A stretch of 64,000 bases of DNA from Bacteroidales bacterium (GTDB taxonomy: Bacteria > Bacteroidota > Bacteroidia > Bacteroidales > Muribaculaceae): NCBI GenBank assembly GCA_019416425.1, contig DXXK01000085.1, forward strand, positions 20,879 through 84,878, given 5' to 3'. The first letter of the stretch is position 1. Each line of letters starts with the position of its first letter. Below are positions 16,655 to 30,575 of the stretch, in pieces. The position numbers and the translations under genes are program-made. The notes under the pieces are model-generated. The model did no database searches. It worked only from the letters and a program-made list of their open reading frames with translations, and had not been told where the DNA came from.

Positions 16655-19600
16655 CTACTTTACATATACCTTATAGTTCCTGTCGCCGACAGTTACGACA
16701 TATACACCGGGATAAGCACTGCATGAACGCTCACCTTCGACCGAAGTCTCGGTCATTATGGTCTTGCCGTCGGCTGCCGCGACTGTCACGGCACGGCCTC
16801 CGGCATTACGGATCACTATCACTCCCTTGCCGGCGCCGACGTAGGGCGTATCGGAGCCGATTACCCCCACACCGGACCTCCGGGCACTTACCACATTGGA
16901 GTAACCGGACTCGCCCTGAGTGTACCGCACCGTTACAGCGTATTCGTGAGTCTCCTCGTCGTCAACCGCATCCACATAGGATGTACTGTCTGCGGAAATT
17001 CCGGCAATCTTGATGCCGTCACGGTAGATGTTGTATCCTGAGATCTCCAGGTCGACCAGTTCGGCACCGCTCCGTATGTAGCTGATATCGTCAATAGCGA
17101 ACATCAGTTTACCGCTGGTGGTGTGGCGAATAGCGAAATACTTTGTTCCATCGGGCACCGTTACAGCTATCTCCTCCCATGAAATGAAGGCTTCGCCCTT
17201 TACACCCTCAATCTTTGTGAAGCTTGCCGGATCCTTGTCCGTGGTGGAATACAGCACCTCGAACGTCTCGAAGCCATAGTTGGGAATCGGTGTCTTAACC
17301 CAGAAGGATATGGTCTGCTCGTCACCGCAGAGTTCGGGCGAGATCAACCAATCGTCGCTTTCCCCGTCAAGATCCTGCATCGATGCCAAATACTGGGCTC
17401 CTGAATGCGGCAGAAGCGCATCGATGCCGATCTGGGTGCCTATTCCGGCAAGATCCGGATTGAACACCTGATATGCGTGGGGCAGTCCTACGTTCAGATA
17501 CTCTACCAGATTACCCCGGAAGGAGATGCCACTTGTTCCCTCCTCGCCATCGATATCCACGAGCGTCCAGTCTCCGATATCCTCGATTATGAACGGAATG
17601 TAGCTTTCGAAATCCTCAACCGTCACCTCAGGTGTGGTTCCTGGCTCCGGTGCCGTCCACGTCAGGCTGATGCCGTTATCAGCGGCTCCTGCCGACAGGT
17701 CATCGACAGTGGGATAGTCCTTGACAACAATCAGCACCACCTTCGAATCCGATGTATTGTTCTTAAGGTTCTGGTCCTGAGCATAGTTGATGTTGACCTT
17801 ATAGTTGGCCGATGGTGCCTGGTCATAGGTCGGAGTGACGGACAGCTGGAATGTCACGCTGTTGCCAGCATCCAGCGGTGTACCCTTGACAGAGCCCACG
17901 ACCTGGTCATTGCACAGCAGCTCGACGGTATAGTCCTCAGCCTTCTCTGTTCCCTTGTTATTGATGACTCCACCAAAAAATCCGGTGTTGCCGAAGGTGA
18001 TGGTGCCCGGAGCATCGAATTCCTCGAGTTCCAGATTATGCTTGAGGTTGTCATATACCTGGATATTGTCCACATAGATATGATGGTTCCAGTCGTCGCC
18101 ATCCTCGCTTACGCCCCTCAGGCCTATGGCTATGAAGGGACTGTCTATGTAGTCCTTAAGTCTAACTGTCTCATTGTTCCAGCCCTCGGGTATTGACTCA
18201 TCGCTCAGATGTATCGTCTTGAGGGTCTCGAACTCGCCGTAATCCTCGGTGACCTGGATCTCAAGAGTGTTGGCGCCAGTGGCCGACTTATAGTACCACA
18301 CCGAGACAACGGGATTCTCGGTCTTGGCAAGGTTGAACCGACCTGTATAGATAAGGCTTGACTCGTTCGGGCCGTATGGCACGAACATGGTCATACCGTT
18401 GTCATCGTCCTGCGGTAAAACCTCCTGTCCCTTGGTTGTGGTGAACCAGGATGTCTCCGTAGTGCTCGCTATGCCCCAAGGCTTGTTCGTCGTATAGCCG
18501 TCAGGGAAACCTTCCCTATACGGCAGTGTATAGAACGCATCACCCAGCACCACACCGTTGGAATACACACCGTAGCCTGTACCGGCCTCGTTGCGGGCGT
18601 AAACGATGTAGCTGACTATATCCTGACCATGAACCTCGAAAGATGTCAACGGATCCACAAATGTGGTTCCCTCGCTATCGTCGGCCAATACGGTGTAGTC
18701 ATTCCGCATAATCATGTATGTCAGGCCATCGGGATCGATATAGCCTCCGTCCTCGCCTACGGTGGGAGCTTCCCAGCTCAGGCTGATCTGTCCGTCTACG
18801 TATGCCGCGTTCAGATTTGTCACGACACCGGGCTTGACCACACCGGTGTAGACAGTAGTCTTGGCCTCCAGACCCTGGCCGAAGCTGTTGTAGGCCTTGG
18901 CCATGATGACATTCGTACCCTGGACTGTCGGGACGGTCACGCTGACAGCTGTGTTGACCGCAGGATTCTCAATGGTCTTCTCAAGCTGTTCGTTTACGTA
19001 GACCTCCACCTTGTCAAGACTCTCGAGAGGCTCGCCGCTGATGCTGGTGCTCGGGGTTGTGAATGAAACTGTGGCTTCAAGCTGTCCCTCGTCAGCCGGA
19101 ACGGCTTCAAGGTCGGCGACAGCCGCCGGCGAGCCCGTTATACCCGCCTCGGTCAGCTTGATGTAATGGAGCTCGATACGGTTCATCTGAGGCTCGGACA
19201 TACCATGGAATCCAAAGTAATACTCTCCGTTCTCGTCGATAGTGACGTAGAATTCGTGTACCCGGTTTATATCCGGAGTGCTGTAGTCATCGCTCGTGAT
19301 TGTCGTAGGCTCCATTACCTGACGGGTCATGGCCTCGACTGTCTTGTCTGTGCCGAGCTTGACCTCGAGCTTCTCGGGCAACGCCCGCTTGGTTCGCGTC
19401 AGGAACTCGAGCTTGTAAGTGTACCCGCTCTTCAGCCTGAGTGGCGGAGTAATCAGCCAGTCGTCCTTGGGATTGGTGAAGTCGTAGTCCACCATCGCAC
19501 ACTCGTAATTATAGTTGTATACCCAGGTGTAGCGGTCGTTATTGGAATTGATTACCGTGAACTGACCCCACTTCTCGTCGGTTGAGAAATCCACCTCCCA

Positions 19601-21169
19601 TGGCGCGGTGCAATACGTGCCGGTACCCACGGTATTCGATGTCGCAGTCTCTCCTTCCACATCGCCCGCGTAGGCGGTCACGTTGTAGCTCCATGTCTTC
19701 ATCTCCTCATCCTCGACAACATCCTGAATCATCAACTCTGGGGTTTTATCGGCCAAGACCTTGCCGTCCTGGTTACGTACCACTGTGTAACGCAACGATG
19801 ACGGGTCGAAGTATCCGCCATTTACGCTCCCGGTCGGTGCCTCCCAGGATATAATGACGCTATATCCGTCGGATGCCGCTGCAAGGTTGCCGACCTTTTT
19901 CGGTCCGTCGATTCCTATGAATACAGTCTGGTCGACTTTAGGACTGTCACCCTTGTCATTCGATACCGTCACCTCGACATGCGCGTAGCCCGGAGGGAGT
20001 TGCAGCGTGAGGCTGACGTTCTGCTCGGGTTGTCCTGAGCCGGTTTTCAGAACCTGCCCGTTGCACTTTACAGTATAGGACAGAGTGCCTGTCAGGGACT
20101 CTCCACCGTAGGTCTTGCCGGGAAGCTTGAATGATACGGTGCCGGTGGCACTTCCCTGAGTGAAATCAAGCGCAAGATCTGACGCAGCTGCCGGCGCTCC
20201 GAAATTGGCTTCCTTCTCGGGAACGAAAATTCCGGTCACGATCTTGTTGTCCGGAAAATTATTAATAAGGGTGGCGCGCCCAGTCTCCGTGTCAACGGTG
20301 TAGAGACCGGTCGTTCCATCCTCAAGCTCAGCGGCCCAGTACATGTCGCCGTACTCATGGTCGAACGCGGCGGACTGTGACGACGCGGCGACATCCACAC
20401 CGGTGCTGCCGATAAGTGTCTGCACGCCGGTTTCCTTGACAATACTGTACAGATCGCCGTTGATATCGATGCCGTAGAAGCGTCCCGTATCGTCGGCAGC
20501 CACGGCAATAAGAGGCACATCAAGGGTGCATATAGCCGCACGGATATTGTTCGATGGATTGAACTGAGCCCATACATACCCCCCTGTCAGGCTGTTGTCG
20601 GCGTTGAAACAGCCGTATACTCGCCCTGATGTCGGATCCGCCGCAAGGTCAGTCGCCGTATTCTGGTAATATACCGGAACATTGGAAGACGTCTTTTCCC
20701 AGGTCCTGACATCATACGACACCATCTCGCACCATATGCCATAGGAGTTGCTTATGGTGAATCCTTTGAATATTCCGTTGTATTCGTAACCTCCTCCATT
20801 TATCCAGAGGTCATCGTCGTTACACACCAAGGTGAATTCATTGTCGGCCAGATTATACGAATACATGCCGGGATCATCCTCGTCAAGCACGCTGCCCACA
20901 ATCTGAACAGCTCGTCCATCGCCTTCGTGCAACGGCACAGCCACTTTGGAATTCTGCCGGACATTTCCGAAGGTGGATTGACGTTTGGCGTCCTTGTTCG
21001 CCAGGCGTTTGCCACGCAACTGGAGGTTGCCGCTCAAATCGACTTCCGTCTCGCTCCGGGGATTCCATTTCCCCAAAGCCCCGATGTTAGTAGTCGATGC
21101 CATAAGCGCGCCCCCTATCAGCAGGGAGCCAAGAACCGCGCTTAAGGCTGTCAGTTTAGATTGTTTCAT
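16655..21169 (-). CDS. Giant secreted multidomain protein (FN3 / choice-of-anchor J), possible type IX sorting tail
   Basis: From the ATG at 21169 this is 1504 residues with a signal peptide (SKLTALSAVLGSLLIGGALMAS). Upstream ATGs at 21196 and 21214 are disfavoured because a promoter (21201-21231) overlaps them. In order: a beta-propeller-like N-terminal region (to about 320); FN3-like units with the ISWEAP/LSWEAP/LTWTAP signature at about 440, 800 and 1180; and choice-of-anchor J (MAM-like) domains following each (DDWLITPPLRLKSG, DDWLISPELCGD). A CARDB-like Ig region lies at about 1070-1170. The last ~70 residues end in GVYVVTVGDRNYKVYVK, resembling a Por-secretion tail. Adhesin or surface-binding function is likely; no catalytic domain is visible. 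Confidence 0.85.
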   Translation of the reverse strand: MKQSKLTALSAVLGSLLIGGALMASTTNIGALGKWNPRSETEVDLSGNLQLRGKRLANKDAKRQSTFGNVRQNSKVAVPLHEGDGRAVQIVGSVLDEDDPGMYSYNLADNEFTLVCNDDDLWINGGGYEYNGIFKGFTISNSYGIWCEMVSYDVRTWEKTSSNVPVYYQNTATDLAADPTSGRVYGCFNADNSLTGGYVWAQFNPSNNIRAAICTLDVPLIAVAADDTGRFYGIDINGDLYSIVKETGVQTLIGSTGVDVAASSQSAAFDHEYGDMYWAAELEDGTTGLYTVDTETGRATLINNFPDNKIVTGIFVPEKEANFGAPAAASDLALDFTQGSATGTVSFKLPGKTYGGESLTGTLSYTVKCNGQVLKTGSGQPEQNVSLTLQLPPGYAHVEVTVSNDKGDSPKVDQTVFIGIDGPKKVGNLAAASDGYSVIISWEAPTGSVNGGYFDPSSLRYTVVRNQDGKVLADKTPELMIQDVVEDEEMKTWSYNVTAYAGDVEGETATSNTVGTGTYCTAPWEVDFSTDEKWGQFTVINSNNDRYTWVYNYNYECAMVDYDFTNPKDDWLITPPLRLKSGYTYKLEFLTRTKRALPEKLEVKLGTDKTVEAMTRQVMEPTTITSDDYSTPDINRVHEFYVTIDENGEYYFGFHGMSEPQMNRIELHYIKLTEAGITGSPAAVADLEAVPADEGQLEATVSFTTPSTSISGEPLESLDKVEVYVNEQLEKTIENPAVNTAVSVTVPTVQGTNVIMAKAYNSFGQGLEAKTTVYTGVVKPGVVTNLNAAYVDGQISLSWEAPTVGEDGGYIDPDGLTYMIMRNDYTVLADDSEGTTFVDPLTSFEVHGQDIVSYIVYARNEAGTGYGVYSNGVVLGDAFYTLPYREGFPDGYTTNKPWGIASTTETSWFTTTKGQEVLPQDDDNGMTMFVPYGPNESSLIYTGRFNLAKTENPVVSVWYYKSATGANTLEIQVTEDYGEFETLKTIHLSDESIPEGWNNETVRLKDYIDSPFIAIGLRGVSEDGDDWNHHIYVDNIQVYDNLKHNLELEEFDAPGTITFGNTGFFGGVINNKGTEKAEDYTVELLCNDQVVGSVKGTPLDAGNSVTFQLSVTPTYDQAPSANYKVNINYAQDQNLKNNTSDSKVVLIVVKDYPTVDDLSAGAADNGISLTWTAPEPGTTPEVTVEDFESYIPFIIEDIGDWTLVDIDGEEGTSGISFRGNLVEYLNVGLPHAYQVFNPDLAGIGTQIGIDALLPHSGAQYLASMQDLDGESDDWLISPELCGDEQTISFWVKTPIPNYGFETFEVLYSTTDKDPASFTKIEGVKGEAFISWEEIAVTVPDGTKYFAIRHTTSGKLMFAIDDISYIRSGAELVDLEISGYNIYRDGIKIAGISADSTSYVDAVDDEETHEYAVTVRYTQGESGYSNVVSARRSGVGVIGSDTPYVGAGKGVIVIRNAGGRAVTVAAADGKTIMTETSVEGERSCSAYPGVYVVTVGDRNYKVYVK

Positions 21170-21200
21170 AGGCCAATTGTTGTTATTGGTTTTCATTTTG

Positions 21201-21231
21201 CAAAGATAGGACACATATTTCGCGTCACAAT
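21201..21231 (-). promoter_or_regulatory. Predicted promoter of the giant secreted-protein gene
   Basis: On the minus strand ATTG (21228-21231), 19 bp, TATCTTTG (21201-21208). The -7 element falls inside the codons of an upstream in-frame ATG (21214), so that ATG cannot be the start of this transcript's protein. From here to 21401 the sequence is A+T-rich spacer with no gene. Confidence 0.65.
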
Positions 21232-21401
21232 TAATCTACATTAAAAAAATACATTGCAATATGATTTAGGCCCATTTTACTCCCAAGACAAGATTTAAAA
21301 TCGTATCTATCTAATATCAAGCATCATATACACTAACACACCTAACAAACACATATAATACCCCCGTTTATGTCGATATCAAAATGACACGCATCCTCAC
21401 T

Positions 21402-22004
21402 TCACTTGCATAAATCCCGGCGAAGTTTCGACAGATACTGGGGCGTTATGTCAAGATACTGCGCAATAATCTGCAACGGGACTTCCTGTATTATATCGGG
21501 TAACGTCCGAATCAGAGACAGGTACCGCTCTTTGGAATCCCCAAGGTTGACCTTATGCTTGAGCTCAAAATAATAAAGCTGACCATAGGCAAGCGTCAGA
21601 CACCATCGCGTCAGTTCCGGGAACATATCGTTCATCCGGTCGAAGTCCTTCTTCCCGATGCGGAGGACCTTCAGACGAGTGCATGCCTGATAGTTATAGA
21701 ACGACGGTTCATTGCCGAAATATGAATGATAATTCAACAGCACGGTCGGAATCGTGGAAAAATACACTGTCTTCTCCTTGTCTCCGTCCCAGAACCACAC
21801 CCGGACAAGTCCATCCATTATTATGTACATATTTGTGTCATATTGGCCGGCCTCGATGACATGGTCCCATTTCTCCACTTCATAGACATCGCCGGCATCG
21901 AGGAACGTATCCATAACTGCGTCTGGGGGTATATGGCCGCAGTCCTCCTTCAACATCGCTTTCAGTTTCTGTTTTTCCGGACAGGATAGCTTATGTGTTT
22001 TCAT
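21402..22004 (-). CDS. Crp/Fnr-family transcriptional regulator
   Basis: This 200-residue protein has a cyclic-nucleotide-binding-type beta-barrel at about residues 30-125 (VIEAGQYDTNMYIIMDGLVRVWFWDGDKEKTVYF, quoted only for its pattern of short strands). A dimer helix and a C-terminal helix-turn-helix follow (VPLQIIAQYLDITPQYLSKLRRDL, about 175-198). The barrel lacks an obvious cAMP phosphate-binding RE/S-A motif, so the ligand, if any, is unknown. Such proteins are abundant in Bacteroidota and often sense redox or metabolites. It is a single gene with its own promoter (22039-22070). Target genes cannot be named from this window. Confidence 0.88.
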   Translation of the reverse strand: MKTHKLSCPEKQKLKAMLKEDCGHIPPDAVMDTFLDAGDVYEVEKWDHVIEAGQYDTNMYIIMDGLVRVWFWDGDKEKTVYFSTIPTVLLNYHSYFGNEPSFYNYQACTRLKVLRIGKKDFDRMNDMFPELTRWCLTLAYGQLYYFELKHKVNLGDSKERYLSLIRTLPDIIQEVPLQIIAQYLDITPQYLSKLRRDLCK

Positions 22005-22038
22005 TAATATAAATGTTGCAGATTTTCAATGTTCATTT

Positions 22039-22070
22039 CAAAATTAGCAAAAAAAATCCGATTATGCAAT
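22039..22070 (-). promoter_or_regulatory. Predicted promoter of the Crp/Fnr-type gene
   Basis: On the minus strand ATTG (22067-22070), 20 bp, TAATTTTG (22039-22046), ending 34 bp before the ATG. Confidence 0.6.
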
Positions 22071-22079
22071 GATATCGAC

Positions 22080-22112
22080 AAAAAGGGCGCGACCAGGATG
22101 GTCACGCCCTTT
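22080..22112 (-). terminator. Terminator at the end of rpoBC
   Basis: AAAGGGCG-GACC / GGTC-CGCCCTTT forms a 12-bp stem with one internal mismatch and a 5-nt loop. It is followed on the minus strand by TTTTT. It lies 23 bp after the rpoC stop and ends the long ribosomal/RNA polymerase operon. Confidence 0.9.
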
Positions 22113-22135
22113 CTAAGAGTAATTAAATTCTTGCG

Positions 22136-26473
<4,338 letters not shown>

Positions 26474-26497
26474 AGTAGTTGCTTGCTTTTTGTGATG

Positions 26498-29400
26498 TTA
26501 GTCCAGAGTGATGCTCAGACCCAGACCGCGGAGCTCGTGCAGCAGCACATTGAGCGACTCGGGAATGCCGGGAGTAGGCATTGCGTCACCCTTGACGATA
26601 GCCTCGTAAGCCTTGCTGCGGCCCACAACGTCGTCGGACTTGATGGTCAGGATCTCCTGCAGGATATGCGCCGCTCCGAATGCCTCCAGCGCCCAAACCT
26701 CCATCTCTCCGAAACGCTGGCCACCGAACTGGGCCTTACCGCCCAGAGGCTGCTGCGTGATCAGCGAGTACGGACCGATGGAACGTGCATGCATCTTGTC
26801 CTCCACCATGTGGCCCAGCTTCAGCATGTAGATCACGCCCACCGTCGCAGGCTGGTCGAAACGGTCGCCCGTTCCCCCGTCGTACAGGTACGTCTTGCCG
26901 TAACGGGGCAGTCCGGCCTTGTCAGTCCAGGCGTTAAGGTCGTCCAGACTGGCGCCGTCGAAGATAGGTGTCGAGAACTTCTCGCCCAGTTCACGGCCGG
27001 CCCATCCCAGCACAGTCTCGAATATCTGTCCCAGGTTCATTCGAGAAGGCACACCCAGAGGATTCAGGACGATGTCCACCGGTGTTCCGTCAGCCAGGAA
27101 CGGCATGTCCTCCTGACGTACCACGCGGCTCACGATACCCTTGTTACCGTGGCGTCCGGCCATCTTGTCACCCACGCCGATCTTACGCTTCTTGGCGATG
27201 TAGACCTTGGCCATCTGCATGATGCCGGCCGGCAGCTCGTCGCCGATGGTCAGGTCGAACTTGCGGCGGTGCAGCTCGGCCTCGATTTCCTTGGACTTGC
27301 GCAGATAGTTGGTGATCAGGGCACCTATCATCTTGTTGATGCGTGCGTCCTCGGTCCATCCGGACAGCTGTACAGACTCGTAGTCCAGATTCTCGAAGTC
27401 GACATTGTCGAAAGTCGAACCCTCCGGTACCAGATCCGCACCCAGGAAGTCCTGAATACCGGCGGATGTCTGACCCTTGAGCAGTTTCTGGATCTTCTTT
27501 ATCATCAGGTCCTTCAATTCCTGACGTTTGTCCTCGTACTCCTCCACCAGCAGCGGAAGCTGGGCGTTGACACTGTTGCGGTTGCCCTTCTTCTTGGTGG
27601 CCTTGGAGAACAGGCTGGTACCGATCACGACACCCTTCAACGACGGATTGGCCTTGAGCGAGGCATCCTTGACATCGCCGGCCTTATCGCCGAAGATGGC
27701 GCGGAGCAGCTTCTCCTCGGGCGTCGGATCGCTCTCGCCCTTAGGCGTGATCTTACCGATCATGATGTCGCCGGGAGCCACGTAAGCACCTACGCGGATT
27801 ATACCGCGCTCATCCAGATTCTTGGTGGCGTCCTCGCTGACATTCGGGATATCGTTCGTGAGTTCCTCCATGCCGCGCTTCGTCTCGCGGACATCCGTGG
27901 TGTACTCGTCGACGTGCACCGAAGTCAGGATATCCTCGCGTACCATGCGCTCGTTCAGCACGATGGCGTCCTCATAGTTGTAACCCTTCCAGGGCATGAA
28001 CGCAACCTTCAGGTTACGTCCCAGAGCAAGCTCACCCTTCTCGGTGGAGTAGCCCTCGGTCAGGATGTCACCCTTCTTGACACGCTGGCCCTTGTCGCAG
28101 ATGGGACGCAGGTCGATGGTTGTGCTCTGGTTGGTGCGACGGAACTTAGGCAGTTTGTATTCCTTGGTTGCGGGTTCGAATTCAACGAACTCCTCATCCT
28201 CGGTGCGGTCGTACTTGATACGGATACGCTCTGAATCCACATACTCGATCACACCTTCGCCCTCGGCCATGATCTGCGTACGCGAGTCGCGGATCAACTG
28301 ACCCTCGATACCGGTGCCGACAATGGGAGCCTCGCTGCGCAGCAACGGCACAGCCTGGCGCATCATGTTCGAGCCCATCAACGCACGGTTTGCGTCGTCG
28401 TGCTCCAGGAACGGAATCAGCGATGCGGCTATCGAGGCGATCTGCAGAGGCGACACATCCATCAGCTGCACCTCGTTGGGTGCTGCGATCGGGAAGTCGG
28501 CCTCCTTACGTGCCTTGATGCGGTTGTTGATGAATGTACCGTCATCATTGATCGGGGCGTTGCCTTGAGCGATTGTCTTACCCTCCTCGACCTCGGCGGT
28601 CATGTATACAACCTCATCGTTGTTCAAATCCACTACACCGTTCTCAACCTTACGGTATGGAGTCTCGATGAATCCGAGGTTGTTGATCTTGGCATATACG
28701 CAAAGGCTGGAGATCAGACCGATGTTAGGACCCTCAGGAGTCTCGATCGGGCAGAGACGGCCGTAATGCGTGTAGTGTACGTCTCGCACCTCGAAACCGG
28801 CGCGCTCTCGGCTCAGACCACCGGGGCCCAGGGCCGACATACGGCGCTTGTGCGTGATTTCGGCCAGAGGGTTGGTCTGATCCATGAACTGCGACAGCGC
28901 GTTCGTGCCGAAAAATGTGTTGATTACCGCCGATATGGTCTTGGCGTTGATCAGGTCGATGGGTTTGAACACCTCGGTGTCACGCACGTTCATCTTCTCG
29001 CGGATGCTGCGTGCCACACGGGCCAGGCCCACGCCGAACTGATTGTAGAGCTGCTCGCCTACCGTACGCACGCGACGGTTGCTCAGGTGGTCGATATCGT
29101 CAACGTCACTCTTGGCGTTGATCAGCTCGATCAGGTACTTGATGATGGCTATGATGTCCTCGCGCGTCAGAACCTTCACATCCATCGGAGTGTCGAGACC
29201 AAGCTTCTTGTTGATACGGTAGCGGCCTACCTCGCCCAGGTCATAACGCTTCTCCGAGAAGAAGAGGCTCTGAATCACCTCGCGCGCCGATGCGGGATCC
29301 GGTGGATCGGCGTTGCGCAGCTGTCGGTAGATGTAGGTGACCGCCTCCTGCTCGGAGTTGGTCATATCGCGCTGCAGGGTGTTGAAGATTATGCTGTAGT

Positions 29401-30313
29401 CAACAGCTGCGACACCCTCCTTCTCCAAAAGGATGGATTTTACGCCGCTGTTCAGGATCGCATCGATGACGTTCTCGGTAATCTCCTCGCCGCGCTCCAC
29501 TATCTTTACGATACGCTCCGTGGTCCAGACCTCGCCGGTATCCGGATCAACCACGTCCTCGTAGCTGCTCTCCATGACACGTCCGGCAAGCTTGCGGCCA
29601 ATCACCTTCTTGAGGTTCTCCTCCGTCACCTTGATTTCCTCGGCGAGGTCGAAAATCTCCACGATTTCCTTATCGCTCTCGAATCCGATGGCGCGCAGCA
29701 GCGTGGTTACCGGCAGCTTCTTCTTACGGTCGATGTAAGCGTACATCACGTTGTTGATGTCGGTTGCGAATTCAATCCACGAGCCGCGGAACGGAATTAT
29801 ACGGGCCGAATACAGCTTAGTTCCGTTGGCATGTATGCTGTTACCGAAAAACACACCGGGCGAACGGTGAAGCTGTGAAACCACAACGCGTTCGGCACCA
29901 TTGATCACGAATGTGCCTTGCTCGGTCATGTAAGGGATAGTACCGAGATACACGTTCTGCACCTCGGTCGAGAAATCAGTATGGTCCGGGTCATTGCACG
30001 ACAGCTTCAGCTTTGCCTTCAGGGGCACGCTGTAAGTCAGACCACGTTTCAGACACTCTTCGATGGTGTAACGAGGCGGGTCGATGTAATAATCCAGGAA
30101 CTCCAGCACGTAGTTGCTGCGTGTGTCCGTGATGGGGAAGTTTTCGGCGAATACTTTGTACAATCCCTGTTGTTTGCGCTGCTCCGGCGGAGTGTCCAGC
30201 TGCAGGAAGTCGCGGAACGACTTCAGCTGGATGTCCAGGAAATCCGGGAAAGGCAGTGGATTTTTAATCGACGCGAAGTTTACACGCGGTTTTTCGGTTA
30301 AATTTACTGACAT
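26498..30313 (-). CDS. rpoB: DNA-directed RNA polymerase subunit beta
   Basis: This is the second catalytic subunit of RNA polymerase and the rifampicin target, 1271 residues. Recognisable segments include SQFMDQTNPLAEITHKRR (the rifampicin-site region), RYVR-like lobe motifs and the C-terminal QPLGGKAQFGGQRFGEMEVW. The rifampicin region shows the usual sensitive-type residues (DQTN, HKRR). It is separated from rplL by 262 bp holding two hairpins, where readthrough can be adjusted, and from rpoC by 24 bp. Confidence 0.99.
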   Translation of the reverse strand: MSVNLTEKPRVNFASIKNPLPFPDFLDIQLKSFRDFLQLDTPPEQRKQQGLYKVFAENFPITDTRSNYVLEFLDYYIDPPRYTIEECLKRGLTYSVPLKAKLKLSCNDPDHTDFSTEVQNVYLGTIPYMTEQGTFVINGAERVVVSQLHRSPGVFFGNSIHANGTKLYSARIIPFRGSWIEFATDINNVMYAYIDRKKKLPVTTLLRAIGFESDKEIVEIFDLAEEIKVTEENLKKVIGRKLAGRVMESSYEDVVDPDTGEVWTTERIVKIVERGEEITENVIDAILNSGVKSILLEKEGVAAVDYSIIFNTLQRDMTNSEQEAVTYIYRQLRNADPPDPASAREVIQSLFFSEKRYDLGEVGRYRINKKLGLDTPMDVKVLTREDIIAIIKYLIELINAKSDVDDIDHLSNRRVRTVGEQLYNQFGVGLARVARSIREKMNVRDTEVFKPIDLINAKTISAVINTFFGTNALSQFMDQTNPLAEITHKRRMSALGPGGLSRERAGFEVRDVHYTHYGRLCPIETPEGPNIGLISSLCVYAKINNLGFIETPYRKVENGVVDLNNDEVVYMTAEVEEGKTIAQGNAPINDDGTFINNRIKARKEADFPIAAPNEVQLMDVSPLQIASIAASLIPFLEHDDANRALMGSNMMRQAVPLLRSEAPIVGTGIEGQLIRDSRTQIMAEGEGVIEYVDSERIRIKYDRTEDEEFVEFEPATKEYKLPKFRRTNQSTTIDLRPICDKGQRVKKGDILTEGYSTEKGELALGRNLKVAFMPWKGYNYEDAIVLNERMVREDILTSVHVDEYTTDVRETKRGMEELTNDIPNVSEDATKNLDERGIIRVGAYVAPGDIMIGKITPKGESDPTPEEKLLRAIFGDKAGDVKDASLKANPSLKGVVIGTSLFSKATKKKGNRNSVNAQLPLLVEEYEDKRQELKDLMIKKIQKLLKGQTSAGIQDFLGADLVPEGSTFDNVDFENLDYESVQLSGWTEDARINKMIGALITNYLRKSKEIEAELHRRKFDLTIGDELPAGIMQMAKVYIAKKRKIGVGDKMAGRHGNKGIVSRVVRQEDMPFLADGTPVDIVLNPLGVPSRMNLGQIFETVLGWAGRELGEKFSTPIFDGASLDDLNAWTDKAGLPRYGKTYLYDGGTGDRFDQPATVGVIYMLKLGHMVEDKMHARSIGPYSLITQQPLGGKAQFGGQRFGEMEVWALEAFGAAHILQEILTIKSDDVVGRSKAYEAIVKGDAMPTPGIPESLNVLLHELRGLGLSITLD

Positions 30314-30480
30314 TGTTGGGGATTTAAAATCTTGATTACGGAGGTCTGTGAAGGTAATTGCAGTATCGTTTTATAAAACTTAAAAAGCTTCTGTGACCTC
30401 GCGCATGATGGTCAAGGTGAGAGGATACAAAACGCGTGCCTGGAAATGCAAAAAAATGCAAATGTCAATTCACGCGTAAT

Positions 30481-30506
30481 CATCGACGTCCCGACGGGCA
30501 TCGATG
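30481..30506 (-). terminator. Second hairpin in the rplL-rpoB gap
   Basis: CATCGA/TCGATG encloses an inner CCCG/CGGG pairing, lying just downstream of the first hairpin in the direction of transcription. Together they look like an attenuator upstream of rpoB. The rest of the gap to 30314 shows no gene. Confidence 0.5.
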
Positions 30507-30519
30507 ATAGAGATTAATA

Positions 30520-30556
30520 GGCTAAGAACGCTAACATATGTGGAGCGTTCTTAACC
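30520..30556 (-). terminator. Hairpin after rplL, probable partial terminator/attenuator
   Basis: GGCTAAGAACGCT / AGCGTTCTTAACC pairs over 13 positions with one mismatch and an 11-nt loop. It begins 20 bp after the rplL stop. There is no long T-run, consistent with a leaky terminator that lowers rpoB relative to rplL, as known in other bacteria. Confidence 0.65.
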
Positions 30557-30575
30557 TATATGATGATGGTTCGGC

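Noticed and set aside
28400..29878. 492-codon plus-strand frame antisense to rpoB
   Set aside because: Shadow of rpoB, no start context and no recognisable motifs.
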